Below, piece by piece: positions 34,364 through 44,612 of a stretch of DNA of 64,000 nt. Numbering within the stretch: the stretch's first letter is position 1; each line of letters starts with the position of its first letter. Where the stretch lies: NCBI RefSeq assembly GCF_023051165.1, contig NZ_JALKIG010000003.1, forward strand, positions 52,133-116,132, read 5' to 3'. The position numbers were made by a program, and so were the translations under genes. The stretch comes from Veillonella sp. KGMB01456 (GTDB lineage: Bacteria; Bacillota; Negativicutes; Veillonellales; Veillonellaceae). The notes under the pieces are model-generated. The model worked only from the letters and a program-made list of their open reading frames with translations, was not told the DNA's origin and searched no databases.

Positions 34364-36160
34364 ATGGAAACAATGCAAGGATTGCACCGCACACATGGTT
34401 GCGGTACTATCAGCGAAGAACAAGTAGGTAAGGAGGTTGTCCTTTGCGGTTGGGTAGAACGCCGTCGTGACCATGGCGGATTGATTTTTATCGACCTTCG
34501 CGACCGCTCCGGCGTAGTTCAGGTCGTAGCATCCCCTGATCATAATTTAGAATCTTTCCACAAAGCGGAAGATGTACGTAGTGAATATGTACTTTGTGTT
34601 CGCGGTAAAATTACGGAACGTGATGCAGATGCCATCAACCCTAATTTGGCAACCGGTCGTTATGAAATGTACTGCGAAGAACTTCGCGTACTCAATGCGT
34701 CCAAAACACCACCGTTCTATATTCAAGACAATATCGACGTTGATGAAAACATCCGCTTAAAATATCGTTATTTGGATCTTCGCCGTCCTGAAATGCAACG
34801 TAACTTAATCCTTCGTCACCGCGTGACTAAGGCTATGCGTGACTTCTTGGATTCCCGCGATTTCCTCGAAATTGAAACACCAATGCTTACGAAGAGTACA
34901 CCGGAAGGGGCTCGTGACTACTTGGTACCGTCCCGCGTGAACCCTGGTTCTTTCTATGCATTGCCACAGTCTCCTCAGATTTTTAAACAAATCTTGATGG
35001 TAGCGGGCTATGAAAAATACTTCCAAATCGTTCGTTGTTTCCGTGACGAAGACTTACGTGCCGACCGTCAGCCTGAATTTACCCAGCTCGACTTGGAAAT
35101 GAGCTTCATTGACCAGGAACAGATTTTGGAAACCTTGGAAGGTTTGATTCACCACGTATTCAAAACAACGATGGACATTGATGTTCAGATTCCGATGGCG
35201 CGCATCACTTGGGATGAAGCCATGGATAAATACGGTTCCGACAAACCGGATCTTCGTTTCGGTATGGAATTCACCGATGTAACCGACTTGGTTCGCACAA
35301 CTGAATTCAAAGTGTTCCGCTCCGTAATCGACAATGGCGGCATGGTTAAAGGTATCGTAGTACCTGGCGACGCCGGCATTCCGCGTCGTGAACTTGATGA
35401 CCTCGTAAACTATGTTGGTCAATACGGTGCGAAAGGTCTTGCTTGGGCATGCTTCAACGAAGACGGCACTATCAAATCCCAGATTATGAAATTCTTGGGT
35501 GAAGATACTATCCGTGCCATCGGTGAAAAAATGCAGGCTAAACCTGGCGACTTGGTACTCATGATTGCGGACAAACCGGCTGTGGTAGCTAAAGCTTTGG
35601 GTGAACTTCGTCTTGAAATGGGTCGTCGTATGAACCTTATCGACGAAAACAAATTGGCCTTCACTTGGGTAACCGATTTCCCAATGTTCGAATACGATGA
35701 AGAAGAAAAACGTTATGTGGCTATGCACCATCCGTTCACTTCACCGCGTGCCGAAGATATGGATAAATTGGAATCCGATCCTGCATCCGTTAAAGCCATC
35801 GCCTATGACATGGTATTAAACGGCGTTGAAATCGGCGGCGGCAGTATCCGTATTTACCAATCCGATGTACAGGAAAAAGTATTCAAAGCTATCGGCCTTA
35901 CGGAAGAAGAAAGCCGCAGCAAATTCGGCTTCATGTTGGATGCCTTCCAGTTCGGGGCACCTCCACACGGCGGCTGTGCCTTCGGTCTTGACCGTTTGGT
36001 AATGCTCATGGCTAAACGCCAATCCATCCGTGACGTAATTGCGTTCCCTAAGACACAGAGTGCGGCCGACCTCATGAGCCAGGCTCCGTCTACGGTAGCA
36101 CCAAAACAGTTGCGTGAACTTCACATTAAAACCGATACGGAAAAAGAAAAGTTAGTGTAA
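34364..36160 (+). CDS. aspS: Aspartate--tRNA ligase
   Basis: AspRS charges tRNA-Asp, or both tRNA-Asp and tRNA-Asn in the non-discriminating form, which cannot be settled by eye. The 598-residue bacterial-type protein has an N-terminal OB anticodon-binding domain, motif 2 in QIVRCFRDEDLRADRQPEFT, a GAD insertion at about 280-420 and motif 3 GCAFGLDRLVML. I use the ATG at 34364 because AAGG at 34351-34354 is 9 bases upstream; the ATG at 34355 adjoins it. HisS-aspS is a common Firmicute pair. Confidence 0.96.
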   Translation: METMQGLHRTHGCGTISEEQVGKEVVLCGWVERRRDHGGLIFIDLRDRSGVVQVVASPDHNLESFHKAEDVRSEYVLCVRGKITERDADAINPNLATGRYEMYCEELRVLNASKTPPFYIQDNIDVDENIRLKYRYLDLRRPEMQRNLILRHRVTKAMRDFLDSRDFLEIETPMLTKSTPEGARDYLVPSRVNPGSFYALPQSPQIFKQILMVAGYEKYFQIVRCFRDEDLRADRQPEFTQLDLEMSFIDQEQILETLEGLIHHVFKTTMDIDVQIPMARITWDEAMDKYGSDKPDLRFGMEFTDVTDLVRTTEFKVFRSVIDNGGMVKGIVVPGDAGIPRRELDDLVNYVGQYGAKGLAWACFNEDGTIKSQIMKFLGEDTIRAIGEKMQAKPGDLVLMIADKPAVVAKALGELRLEMGRRMNLIDENKLAFTWVTDFPMFEYDEEEKRYVAMHHPFTSPRAEDMDKLESDPASVKAIAYDMVLNGVEIGGGSIRIYQSDVQEKVFKAIGLTEEESRSKFGFMLDAFQFGAPPHGGCAFGLDRLVMLMAKRQSIRDVIAFPKTQSAADLMSQAPSTVAPKQLRELHIKTDTEKEKLV

Positions 36161-36298
36161 AATCAAGTTTCTTGTTAAAAAAAGTATGACCGCTAGTACT
36201 TTTTGGTCTACTTCTGCTTGATATATGCTAAATCTATATCAGTCGTTTGTTTCAAGACCTTGAAATAAACGGCTGATTTTGTTAATATAATAGTAAAG

Positions 36299-36470
36299 AA
36301 TCCCCCTGCTGTGTGCGTGTGGTATCGTAGTTTTGAGCCAACACTATTACATCGGGAGCCTGGACTCTTGTATTGGCACTATGCCTGATGAAGGACAGTA
36401 AGATTACGAGGAGGGCACCCACCTGCTATCGCAGGATCAAAACACGGTACATATACGGCATGGTGGGGCT
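36299..36470 (+). ncRNA. ssrS: 6S RNA
   Basis: A gene-free stretch between aspS and rarA folds into one long imperfect hairpin. CCCC at 36303-36306 pairs with GGGG at 36465-36468, and GCTGT and the following bases pair with the ATATACGGC region near 36450-36460. A large open central bubble follows. Two small arms are visible, including CTGCTATCGCAG near 36423-36434. That shape is diagnostic of 6S RNA, which mimics an open promoter and binds sigma-70 RNA polymerase. TATAAT at 36286-36291 is a matching -10, and a terminator follows. In B. subtilis a 6S gene also lies next to aspS, with a rarA homologue close by. Confidence 0.8.
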
Positions 36471-36474
36471 CTTA

Positions 36475-36503
36475 TAAGCCGCCTTAGGGCGGCTTATTTT
36501 TTT
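36475..36503 (+). terminator. Rho-independent terminator of 6S RNA
   Basis: A perfect 9-pair stem (36475-36483 against 36488-36496) has a 4-base loop and seven T. Confidence 0.93.
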
Positions 36504-36682
36504 ATCTTGAATTAGGTAATAGAGGACCTAGAGGACCGTTTTTGCGGCCGATAATTATAAATTTAAGGTCAAATAATCCTCAAATTAAGGCGAGATAATC
36601 CCAAATAAAAAGAGGATATAGGGTATAATAAATATAAGTGCAAAGTAAGACGTTACATATTGTCTTTACACTTTGAACGCGA

Positions 36683-36764
36683 GCTTTTAACGGTAAATTT
36701 AAATTAGCAGTTATAGATGGTAAGCCTTTAACGGTAAATTTGAATAGGCAGTTATAGAAGATAA
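36683..36764 (+). repeat. 41-base tandem duplication upstream of rarA
   Basis: Copies at 36683-36723 and 36724-36764 differ at a few positions, and a third starts (GCCTTTA) at 36765. A TATAAT at 36624-36629 lies upstream, so the duplication is in the probable rarA leader. Confidence 0.88.
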
Positions 36765-36795
36765 GCCTTTAGCATATATTTTAGGAGAGAAATTT

Positions 36796-38112
36796 ATGGA
36801 CAGTTTATTTGCTGAATATGAACCGAAACGGTTTGAACCGTTGGCCGTGAGACTGCGTCCTACCTCATTGGATCACTTTTACGGACAGGAAAAAGCAGTG
36901 GGGAAGGACAGTTTTTTACGGGCTATGATAGAGCGCGATACAATTCCGTCTTTGTTGTTTTACGGGCCGTCCGGCACCGGTAAGACTACCTTGGCCGGTA
37001 TTATAGCCGCTATGACCCATAGTCAATTTGTGGTTTTGAACGCTACCAATGCGGGCATTGGTGAACTGCGGGCTATTATTGAAAAAGCACGCAAAACGAT
37101 TCAGAATTTGCAACAGCGTACGATTTTATTCCTCGATGAAATTCATCGTTTTAACAAGAGTCAACAGGATGTGCTTTTACCATGTGTGGAAGACGGGACT
37201 ATTATATTAATCGGCGCTACCACGGAAAATCCTTTTTTTGAAGTAAACCGACCACTCTTATCGCGTTTGCGTTTGATTACCTTGGAAACATTGACGCCGG
37301 ATGCGATTGTCAAAGTATTGCAACGGGCACTTACCGATGAAGATAAGGGGCTTGGTAAGCAACAACTTAAAGCAGAAGAATCTGTATTGCGCGAAGTGGG
37401 CATGTTTGTAAATGGTGATGCCCGTATGGCTCTTAATATTTTAGAACAGGCCTCCGCCATGGTTGAAAACGGCGGCGAATTGACCTTGGAAATTTTAGAG
37501 CGCGTAGTGGGTCGTCGCATTTACAGTTATGATAAAAAGGGTGATAACCACTATGATACGATTTCCGCTTTTATTAAAAGTATGCGTGGTTCCGACCCGC
37601 AGGCAGCGGTATATTATTTGGCGCGCATGATTGAAGCGGGGGAAGATCCTAATTTCATTGCCCGGCGCATTGTGATTTGTGCGGCCGAAGATGTAGGGCT
37701 CGCCGATCCGCAGGCCCTCGTAATAGCGAATGCAGCGGCTCAGGCGGCGCACTTAGTGGGCTTTCCGGAAGCACGTATCATTTTGTCCGAAGCTGTTTTA
37801 TATGTAGCCTTAGCGCCTAAGAGCAATAGTGCGTATATGGCTGTTGATGCGGCTATTCAAGATGTACGTCATTACGAACATGGGGAAGTACCGGAGCATT
37901 TGCGGGACGCTCATTACAGCGGCGCGGCTAAATTAGGTCATGGCGTTTCCTATAAATATGCCCATAATTATCCGAACGGGTATGTGAAGCAGCAATACTT
38001 GCCGACCCCGTTGGTGGGACGCACCTATTATGAAGGCATTGAGCGCGGCAAAGAAAAAGAATTACTGACTCTTTGGAACGAACGTACAAGCGGTAAAACT
38101 TCTAAAAAGTAG
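36796..38112 (+). CDS. rarA: Replication-associated recombination protein A (RarA/MgsA)
   Basis: RarA is an AAA+ ATPase related to clamp loaders and acts at stalled forks. The 438-residue protein has Walker A GPSGTGKTTL, Walker B ILFLDEIHRFNKSQQD and sensor 1 IGATTENPFFEVN. The MgsA C-terminal domain has DNHYDTISAFIKSMRGSDP and YKYAHNYPNGYVKQ, both diagnostic. The ATG at 36796 has AGGAGAG 8 bases upstream. Monocistronic transcription from the repeat-containing leader is likely. Confidence 0.96.
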   Translation: MDSLFAEYEPKRFEPLAVRLRPTSLDHFYGQEKAVGKDSFLRAMIERDTIPSLLFYGPSGTGKTTLAGIIAAMTHSQFVVLNATNAGIGELRAIIEKARKTIQNLQQRTILFLDEIHRFNKSQQDVLLPCVEDGTIILIGATTENPFFEVNRPLLSRLRLITLETLTPDAIVKVLQRALTDEDKGLGKQQLKAEESVLREVGMFVNGDARMALNILEQASAMVENGGELTLEILERVVGRRIYSYDKKGDNHYDTISAFIKSMRGSDPQAAVYYLARMIEAGEDPNFIARRIVICAAEDVGLADPQALVIANAAAQAAHLVGFPEARIILSEAVLYVALAPKSNSAYMAVDAAIQDVRHYEHGEVPEHLRDAHYSGAAKLGHGVSYKYAHNYPNGYVKQQYLPTPLVGRTYYEGIERGKEKELLTLWNERTSGKTSKK

Positions 38113-38190
38113 TCAATCTGTGGTATAATAAAATGCTAACGAGTTTATAGTTTAATCGGATTGATATGTATAGAGGTGTGTAGATAGATT

Positions 38191-41010
38191 ATGGCGGAAC
38201 AAAAGAAGGAGCGAGCGAAGGCGGCGCCGCGTAAAACGGCAACAAAGCGCAAGACGACCACTTCCTCGCGGACTGTTAAAACGAATAAAAGCGATAAGGC
38301 CCCTAAAATTCGTAAAGAAGTGCGAGGCCTTTTTACCATGCTCTTTGCTGTGGTAGCTTTGCTGGGGATATTTAACATTACATCCGGTACGGTAGTTGAT
38401 ATAATAGCCGGTATTTTTAAATACGGTTTCGGTATTGGCGGTTTGATCCCTTGCCTCTATGTAGGTTATGTGGGCTGGCGTATTTTGTATGCCGACAAAG
38501 GGTTTTCAATCACCCGTCGGGGGCTTTTGTTGAGTTTGGTATACTTGTTTGCCATTACGCTCGTAACCCTTCTTATGGCCGGCAATGGGGAAGAATTAAT
38601 GACCACTAAAGTTGCTGCTCAAGGCGGCGTTTTAGGTGGTATGATAGCCAGCCTGCTACGCAGTTTGCTTGGCAATGTGGGGGCCATCCTGGTGACTATC
38701 GTTGTGGAATTAGGTTTAATCCTATTGATTTATCAGATTTCCTTGCGTACCGGTCTTCATAAGGCAAAGGCTAAAACCGATGTAGGTTTGGAAAAAGCGC
38801 GCGTGCTTACGGAAGAAACCGTGCAGCATGCGAAAGAACGCTATGCGGATTGGAAAGAAGAACAAACTGAAAAACGCCGCATTTATAATCAAGAAAAAGA
38901 TACGCGTTTTTCACCGAGTGCGGCCGTAGAAGTACTGACCAATGCAGCACAAGTATCGGCTGAAGCTAAGGCTAAAGCGCAGGAAGAAGCGGCCCGTATA
39001 GCGGCCGAAGAACAGCGGGTGGCAGCGGAGGCTGAGGCGAAGGCTAACCTTGTGGCAATGGGAGAACAAGTAGATCTTACTAAAGCCCAGGCTGAACGTA
39101 TTGATGCGGCCCAAGCCGAAGCGGCTGAATTCTATGCCACTGTTGCTTCTGAGACAAGCAATACTACCGCAGCTACTAATTATAATGAGCCTGCTTCAAA
39201 TGACGAAGATGATGAATTGGAAGTGCCGCCGTTTTTACGCGGTCGTGGCGCCGGCACAACGCCGACTACGACAATAACGAGTGGGGCTACAAGCACGGCA
39301 GTTGCTGCCGATACGGCTATGCCTATGGAGGCTAATCCGGCTACCGTTGGTGTAGCAACTGACGGTGATGACGCTTCCGGTACGGTAGCAACCGATTCAG
39401 TTGAAACGGAGGCCGTAGCTGCTGATGCAAGTACAATTAATAATACAGAATCTGAGACGGACGTAATTCCGGTAGCGGCCGACACGTTGGCTACCTCTAA
39501 TATGCACCCCGTACCGACGTTAAAAGGTACGGAAGAAGATACGGCGGCGGTGGCCGTTACTGTTGACGGTAAACCGAAACCGCGCCGCATTGAATTACCG
39601 TATCATTTTCCGCCATTGGCGATGCTTGCCAAAGGCCAGCCTAATCAGGTGACCAGTCAAGAAGTTACTCATAATGTAACGGTATTGGAAGAAACATTAA
39701 AAAGCTTCGGCGTAATAGCCCATGTAGTAAATGCTACACAGGGACCAACGGTAACCCGCTATGAATTGGAACCGGCGCCGGGCACTAAAGTAAGCAAGAT
39801 TTTGAACCTTACCGATGACCTTAAGATGGCATTGGCGGCTATTGATATTCGTATTGAAGCACCAATTCCGGGAAAATCGGCAGTGGGTATCGAAGTACCG
39901 AATAAAAATACCTCGGCCGTTCATTTGCGGGACGTATTGGAATCTGAGAAATTCCAAAAAGCACGGGGTGGTATTCCAGTAGGTCTCGGCAAAGACATTG
40001 CAGGCGAAGCGGTTATTACCGACCTTGCTAAAATGCCGCATTTACTCGTGGCCGGTTCTACCGGTTCCGGTAAGTCTGTGTGCGTAAATACGCTGATTTC
40101 CAGTATTTTGTTCAGTCGTAAACCGAGCGAAGTACAGTTAATCTTAGTGGATCCGAAGATGGTAGAATTATCTGTTTATAACGGTATTCCTCATTTAAAA
40201 GTACCGGTTGTAACGGATATGAAAAAAGCGGCTGCCGTGTTACGTTGGGCCGTTCGCGAAATGGAAGCCCGTTATCTCACCATGGCTACGTCCGGGGTGC
40301 GTAATATCAGCGGTTATAATGAACAATATCCGGAATCGGCTATGCCGCTTATTTTGATTATTATCGACGAATTGGCAGACCTTATGTTGGTGGCACCGGA
40401 TGTGGAAGAATCCATTAACCGTTTGGCCGCTAAAGCGCGTGCTGCCGGCATCCATATGGTATTGGCAACGCAGCGTCCATCGGTTAACGTTATTACCGGT
40501 ACCATTAAAGCCAATGTACCGAGTCGTATTTCCTTTGCCGTGGCAACGCAAATCGACTCCCGTACCATTCTGGATATGGCAGGGGCTGAAAAACTCCTCG
40601 GTAAAGGGGATATGCTCTTTAATCCAATCGGGGCTAGCAAGCCGATTCGTATTCAAGGGGCCTTCATTTCCGATGAAGAAGTGGAAGAATTGGTGGCCTT
40701 TGTTAAACAGCAGGGACGACCTGATTATGACGAATCCATAACGGAAGAAACGGAACAAGGCACTTCGGAAGAAGCGGCCGCGCCGGCGGAAGAGCGGGAT
40801 GAACTCTTAGAACGGGCGATTGAGCGCGTTATGAGTGAAGGTCAGGCTTCTACGTCCATGTTGCAACGTCGCTTCCGAATCGGTTATTCCAGGGCGGCTC
40901 GCTTAGTGGATACGATGGAAGAAATGAAAATCATCGGGCCTGCTAACGGCAGTAAACCGCGCGATATTTTAATGACACCGGAAGAAGTGAAAACGCGTTA
41001 TTTCTCATAG
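38191..41010 (+). CDS. ftsK: DNA translocase FtsK/SpoIIIE
   Basis: FtsK pumps chromosomal DNA through the closing septum. The 939-residue protein has a basic N-terminus, four transmembrane helices (about 45-185) and a 270-residue linker that is Ala/Glu-rich and coiled-coil-like at first, then Thr/Ala/Val-rich. The motor has Walker [12 protein letters not shown] (about residue 621) and Walker [16 protein letters not shown]-terminal gamma winged helix ([20 protein letters not shown]) reads polarity sequences. A TATAAT lies at 38124-38129, just after rarA. The linker is longer than in SpoIIIE. Confidence 0.95.
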   Translation: MAEQKKERAKAAPRKTATKRKTTTSSRTVKTNKSDKAPKIRKEVRGLFTMLFAVVALLGIFNITSGTVVDIIAGIFKYGFGIGGLIPCLYVGYVGWRILYADKGFSITRRGLLLSLVYLFAITLVTLLMAGNGEELMTTKVAAQGGVLGGMIASLLRSLLGNVGAILVTIVVELGLILLIYQISLRTGLHKAKAKTDVGLEKARVLTEETVQHAKERYADWKEEQTEKRRIYNQEKDTRFSPSAAVEVLTNAAQVSAEAKAKAQEEAARIAAEEQRVAAEAEAKANLVAMGEQVDLTKAQAERIDAAQAEAAEFYATVASETSNTTAATNYNEPASNDEDDELEVPPFLRGRGAGTTPTTTITSGATSTAVAADTAMPMEANPATVGVATDGDDASGTVATDSVETEAVAADASTINNTESETDVIPVAADTLATSNMHPVPTLKGTEEDTAAVAVTVDGKPKPRRIELPYHFPPLAMLAKGQPNQVTSQEVTHNVTVLEETLKSFGVIAHVVNATQGPTVTRYELEPAPGTKVSKILNLTDDLKMALAAIDIRIEAPIPGKSAVGIEVPNKNTSAVHLRDVLESEKFQKARGGIPVGLGKDIAGEAVITDLAKMPHLLVAGSTGSGKSVCVNTLISSILFSRKPSEVQLILVDPKMVELSVYNGIPHLKVPVVTDMKKAAAVLRWAVREMEARYLTMATSGVRNISGYNEQYPESAMPLILIIIDELADLMLVAPDVEESINRLAAKARAAGIHMVLATQRPSVNVITGTIKANVPSRISFAVATQIDSRTILDMAGAEKLLGKGDMLFNPIGASKPIRIQGAFISDEEVEELVAFVKQQGRPDYDESITEETEQGTSEEAAAPAEERDELLERAIERVMSEGQASTSMLQRRFRIGYSRAARLVDTMEEMKIIGPANGSKPRDILMTPEEVKTRYFS

Positions 41011-41088
41011 GATTTTATGAGTTAAAAACTAGAAGCATTGGTAGAATTAGAAAGTTAAAATGATGTTAGAATTTAAAGGAGGCCGAAC

Positions 41089-41538
41089 TTGTCAACGATA
41101 GGCGAAGAATTACGTCGAGAACGTACACGGCGAGGTCTGACTATTAAAGATATTGAACAGGCTTTACACATCCGCTCCGCGTATTTGGAAGCGATTGAAG
41201 AGGACAATTATAAGATTATCCCCGGTGATGTGTATGTAAAAGGCTTTATCGGCAATTATGCGGATTTAATGGGCCTTGAACGACATCGCATGATTGATCG
41301 TTATAAAAGTTTAATCGGTGAGCCCTTGGGCGTACCTTTGCGGCGAGTAAAACCGCGTAAACTTGTTCATCATGAAGATGTTGAACGGGAAGTGGACATT
41401 GTAGTACCTCATTCCAAGCGCTTGAGCTATACGTCACGGCAGCAACGTCGTCAGAAGACGTTGGCTCAGGAGCGATTAGCCGTATCTGTTATTGTTATTT
41501 GTATAGTTGTATTTTTAGGCTGGTTATTTTTTGTGTAA
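41089..41538 (+). CDS. RodZ-like helix-turn-helix membrane protein
   Basis: The 149-residue product has an N-terminal XRE-type helix-turn-helix (residues 1-70: GEELRRERTRRGLTIKDIE, then PGDVYVKGFIGNYADLMGL). A basic linker follows, and a single C-terminal transmembrane helix sits in the last 20 residues. RodZ has this order but adds a periplasmic domain, which is missing here, so it is a short RodZ type as seen in many Firmicutes. RodZ links MreB to the membrane. It starts with TTG at 41089 behind AAAGGAGG. Confidence 0.85.
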   Translation: MSTIGEELRRERTRRGLTIKDIEQALHIRSAYLEAIEEDNYKIIPGDVYVKGFIGNYADLMGLERHRMIDRYKSLIGEPLGVPLRRVKPRKLVHHEDVEREVDIVVPHSKRLSYTSRQQRRQKTLAQERLAVSVIVICIVVFLGWLFFV

Positions 41539-41567
41539 ATACAGTATAAATTAAGGAGATATGTGTA

Positions 41568-43541
41568 GTGAGCGACTTTTTAATTACGGAACGGGCGGAG
41601 ATGGAAGCACGCGGTTGGGCTGAACTCGATTTCGTGTTGATTACCGGTGATGCCTATGTGGATCACCCCTCTTTTGCCGGTAGTGTGATTGGCCGACTGT
41701 TGGAGCACCACGGTTATCGGGTGGGGCTCATTGCACAGCCCGACTGGCAAGATGTAAATGCCTTTAAAGTGCTGGGCAAACCTCGATTGGCTTCGTTGGT
41801 AACAGCCGGTAATCTTGATTCTATGCTTAATAAATTTACGGCGGCTAAAAAATTCCGCCACAATGATGATTATTCACCGGGCGGTGAAAGCGGTCATCGG
41901 CCGGATCGGGCGACACTGGTATATGCGAACCGCATGCGTGAAGCATTCCGTGATGTGCCCGTAATCATCGGTGGGATTGAAGCGAGTTTGCGCCGTTTTG
42001 CCCATTATGATTACTGGTCCGATACGGTGCGCCGTTCGCTCTTGGTTGATAGTAAAGCAGACGTACTCATCTACGGTATGGGTGAAAAACAGATTTTAGA
42101 ATTGGCGAAAGCCTTGGATGAAAATCGTCTGATCGAGCAATTGCCAACCATTAAAGGGATTTGCTACATGTCAAAGACTTTGCCGGAAGGAAAAATCAAG
42201 GAATGTCCGTCTTATGAAATAGTGAAAGAAGATAAGAAGCAATTTGCTGAAGCTTTTCGCATTCAATATTATGAACAAGATCCGTTTATCGGCAAAACCG
42301 TGGCTCAGCTTCACGGGGACCGTTATGTGATTCAAAACAGTCCCGCTTTGCCGCTCACGCAGGCTGAAATGGATGAAGTATACAGTTTGCCGTTCACGCG
42401 GCGTTGGCATCCTCGTTATGATGCGAAGGGCGGCGTGCCGGCACTTAGGGAAGTGCAGTTTAGTCTGGTAAGCCATCGCGGCTGTTTCGGCAGCTGCTCC
42501 TTCTGTGCCATTACGAGCCATCAGGGACGCATTATTCAGAACCGTAGTCATGAATCGCTCATCGCTGAAGCGGAACGTATGATAGCCATGCCTGATTTTA
42601 AGGGCTATATTCATGACGTAGGTGGTCCGACGGCAAATTTCCGCCACACGGCTTGTGAGAAACAGGGAACTAAAGGTGCGTGCCCCGGTAAGAACTGTGC
42701 GGCCCCTCATGCCTGTGAAAATCTCGACACCAGTCATGATGATTATTTAGCAATATTGCGTAAATTGCGTAAGCTCAAAGGCGTTAAGAAGGTCTTTGTG
42801 CGCTCCGGTTTACGCTATGACTATGTATTGGAAGATAATAACCGCGAATTTGTGAAAGAATTATGCGAACATCATGTAAGCGGTCAGCTGAAAGTGGCAC
42901 CGGAACATGTGTCGGAAGCGGTTACGGAAATCACGGGGAAAGCGGACAAAACCGTTTTCCTCAAATTTAAAGATTGGTTTGAAACGGCTAATCGCCAATT
43001 AGGTAAGAAACAATTCTTAGTTCCTTACTTTATGAGTTCTCATCCCGGTTGTACCTTGGCTGACGCCGTTGAACTGGCGGAGTTTTTACGGGATCAGAAG
43101 ATGACGCCGGAACAGGTGCAGGACTTTATTCCTACGCCGGGCAGTTTATCCACCGCCATGTATTATACGGGTATTAATCCGCTCACCGGCGAAGCCGTCT
43201 ATGTGGCCAAAAAAGGGCGCGACAAAGCGATGCAGCGGGCACTTATGCAATATAAGAATCCCGATAACTATGACTTAGTCCGCGAAGCCTTGGTAAAGGC
43301 AGGGCGTACCGATTTAATCGGCTTCGGACCTTTGTGCTTAATTCCGCCTCGTCCAATCGGACGTAATAAGGCCGGTAATCAGCATAGAAAGCAGACCGGT
43401 AATCAGCCGCCAAATCGACGGACTCAAGGTGGTCGGTCCGGCTCCGGCAGAAGTCAGGGGTCAAAGTCGAACGACCGTGGCAAAATCAGTATAAGTAAAC
43501 AGTCAAAACGAGGTGGTTTGGCTGGCAATAGACGACCTTAG
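41568..43541 (+). CDS. YgiQ-family radical SAM protein
   Basis: The 657-residue protein has the UPF0313/YgiQ blocks LITGDAYVDHPSFAG, then VIIGGIEASLRRFAHYDYWS and the cluster motif CFGSCSFCAITSHQGR. A second Cys-rich region (CEKQGTKGACPGKNC) could hold another cluster. The catalysed reaction is not established. The C-terminal 70 residues form a basic Gly/Arg/Asn/Gln tail, likely disordered and possibly RNA-binding. It starts with GTG at 41568 behind AAGGAG. Confidence 0.92.
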   Translation: MSDFLITERAEMEARGWAELDFVLITGDAYVDHPSFAGSVIGRLLEHHGYRVGLIAQPDWQDVNAFKVLGKPRLASLVTAGNLDSMLNKFTAAKKFRHNDDYSPGGESGHRPDRATLVYANRMREAFRDVPVIIGGIEASLRRFAHYDYWSDTVRRSLLVDSKADVLIYGMGEKQILELAKALDENRLIEQLPTIKGICYMSKTLPEGKIKECPSYEIVKEDKKQFAEAFRIQYYEQDPFIGKTVAQLHGDRYVIQNSPALPLTQAEMDEVYSLPFTRRWHPRYDAKGGVPALREVQFSLVSHRGCFGSCSFCAITSHQGRIIQNRSHESLIAEAERMIAMPDFKGYIHDVGGPTANFRHTACEKQGTKGACPGKNCAAPHACENLDTSHDDYLAILRKLRKLKGVKKVFVRSGLRYDYVLEDNNREFVKELCEHHVSGQLKVAPEHVSEAVTEITGKADKTVFLKFKDWFETANRQLGKKQFLVPYFMSSHPGCTLADAVELAEFLRDQKMTPEQVQDFIPTPGSLSTAMYYTGINPLTGEAVYVAKKGRDKAMQRALMQYKNPDNYDLVREALVKAGRTDLIGFGPLCLIPPRPIGRNKAGNQHRKQTGNQPPNRRTQGGRSGSGRSQGSKSNDRGKISISKQSKRGGLAGNRRP

Positions 43542-43562
43542 TGTGTCATAATGGAGGCGGGC

Positions 43563-44612
43563 ATGAGCATGAAACGATTTTGGCCTATCGCATTATTAAT
43601 AGCCTTTGTTCTCGGCATGTTTGCAGCGGGAACATATTTTGAAAAAACTGAAGAAAAAGAGCGTACGGCCATTCCGGTTAAAGCGGAGCTGACGATTTAT
43701 ACGGACCTGCCTTCCAACTTGACCACTTTGTTGGCGCAACAGTATGAAATGCAGTACCATGTACGCCTCACCATGTTGCCGATTACGGAAGAACAGATGG
43801 CAACGCGTATGACCTTGCCCGCATCCGATCAAAAGGGCGATTTGGTCATCACGACCCGAGATAATTTAGACATCGGTGTTAAATATAATCAATTAAAACC
43901 GGTCCTTACCGAAGGGGTAGACGAAATATCCGATCGTTTTAAAAATAACGATGCCCTTTGGGTCGGCATTTGGTATGACCCGGTTGTATTTGCCCAGAGC
44001 GATGCCTTTTATAATCGCATGGGCCGCTATGTAACGGCCTGGCAATCATTAATTCTTCCCGGCGATTGGCGCATCATTATGACAGACTTTGTAGCTTCGC
44101 GCAGTGCGGCGAATATTTTATACAGCTTTGTCGAAATGAACGGGGAAGAACAGGGTTTGCATTATTTTGTGGAATTAAAACCGCATGTGGTGCAATACGC
44201 GAAATTTTTATCGACACCGATTCGCTTGGCCGCCTTGGGTGAAACTGATTTGGGTATCGGTAACTATTCTGACGGTCAGCAATATGTGAACCATAAATAT
44301 CCGGTGAAAATTATTTTCCCCGCTGACGGTACACCGTATTACTTGACCGGTGTGGGTATGTTAAAAGGCACAACCCATGAAGAAGAGGCGACCCAAGTTA
44401 TTAAATGGTTATTGTCAAAACAAGTGTCGCAATTTTTGCAAGACAATGGCTTTTATTATGTGTACACCAATCCGGAATTGCCAAATCCGGTGGATTCTTT
44501 AGGCCGTGAATTGGTTCTTTGGGATACCAAGGGTGGTTACACGGAAGACGGCAAAAAAGTATTGTTGGATAAATGGATTAGCCAAGTGCGCTTTAGAAAG
44601 GATATACAATGA
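43563..44612 (+). CDS. Extracellular solute-binding protein, orphan
   Basis: The 349-residue protein has an N-terminal hydrophobic segment (residues 3-23) that could be a signal peptide or anchor; no lipobox Cys is present. The body resembles type 2 periplasmic binding proteins of iron or spermidine type (LTIYTDLPSNLTTLLAQQYE near the start, then GIWYDPVVFAQS and TPYYLTGVGMLKGTTHEEEA). No ABC permease or ATPase is nearby. The start at 43563 follows GGAGGCGG; 43569 is also possible. The stop overlaps rimO by four bases. Confidence 0.8.
   Translation: MSMKRFWPIALLIAFVLGMFAAGTYFEKTEEKERTAIPVKAELTIYTDLPSNLTTLLAQQYEMQYHVRLTMLPITEEQMATRMTLPASDQKGDLVITTRDNLDIGVKYNQLKPVLTEGVDEISDRFKNNDALWVGIWYDPVVFAQSDAFYNRMGRYVTAWQSLILPGDWRIIMTDFVASRSAANILYSFVEMNGEEQGLHYFVELKPHVVQYAKFLSTPIRLAALGETDLGIGNYSDGQQYVNHKYPVKIIFPADGTPYYLTGVGMLKGTTHEEEATQVIKWLLSKQVSQFLQDNGFYYVYTNPELPNPVDSLGRELVLWDTKGGYTEDGKKVLLDKWISQVRFRKDIQ

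Noticed and set aside
35054..35731. 225-residue minus-strand open frame opposite aspS
   Set aside because: It is antisense to a fully conserved synthetase, with Phe/His-rich composition typical of codon shadows.
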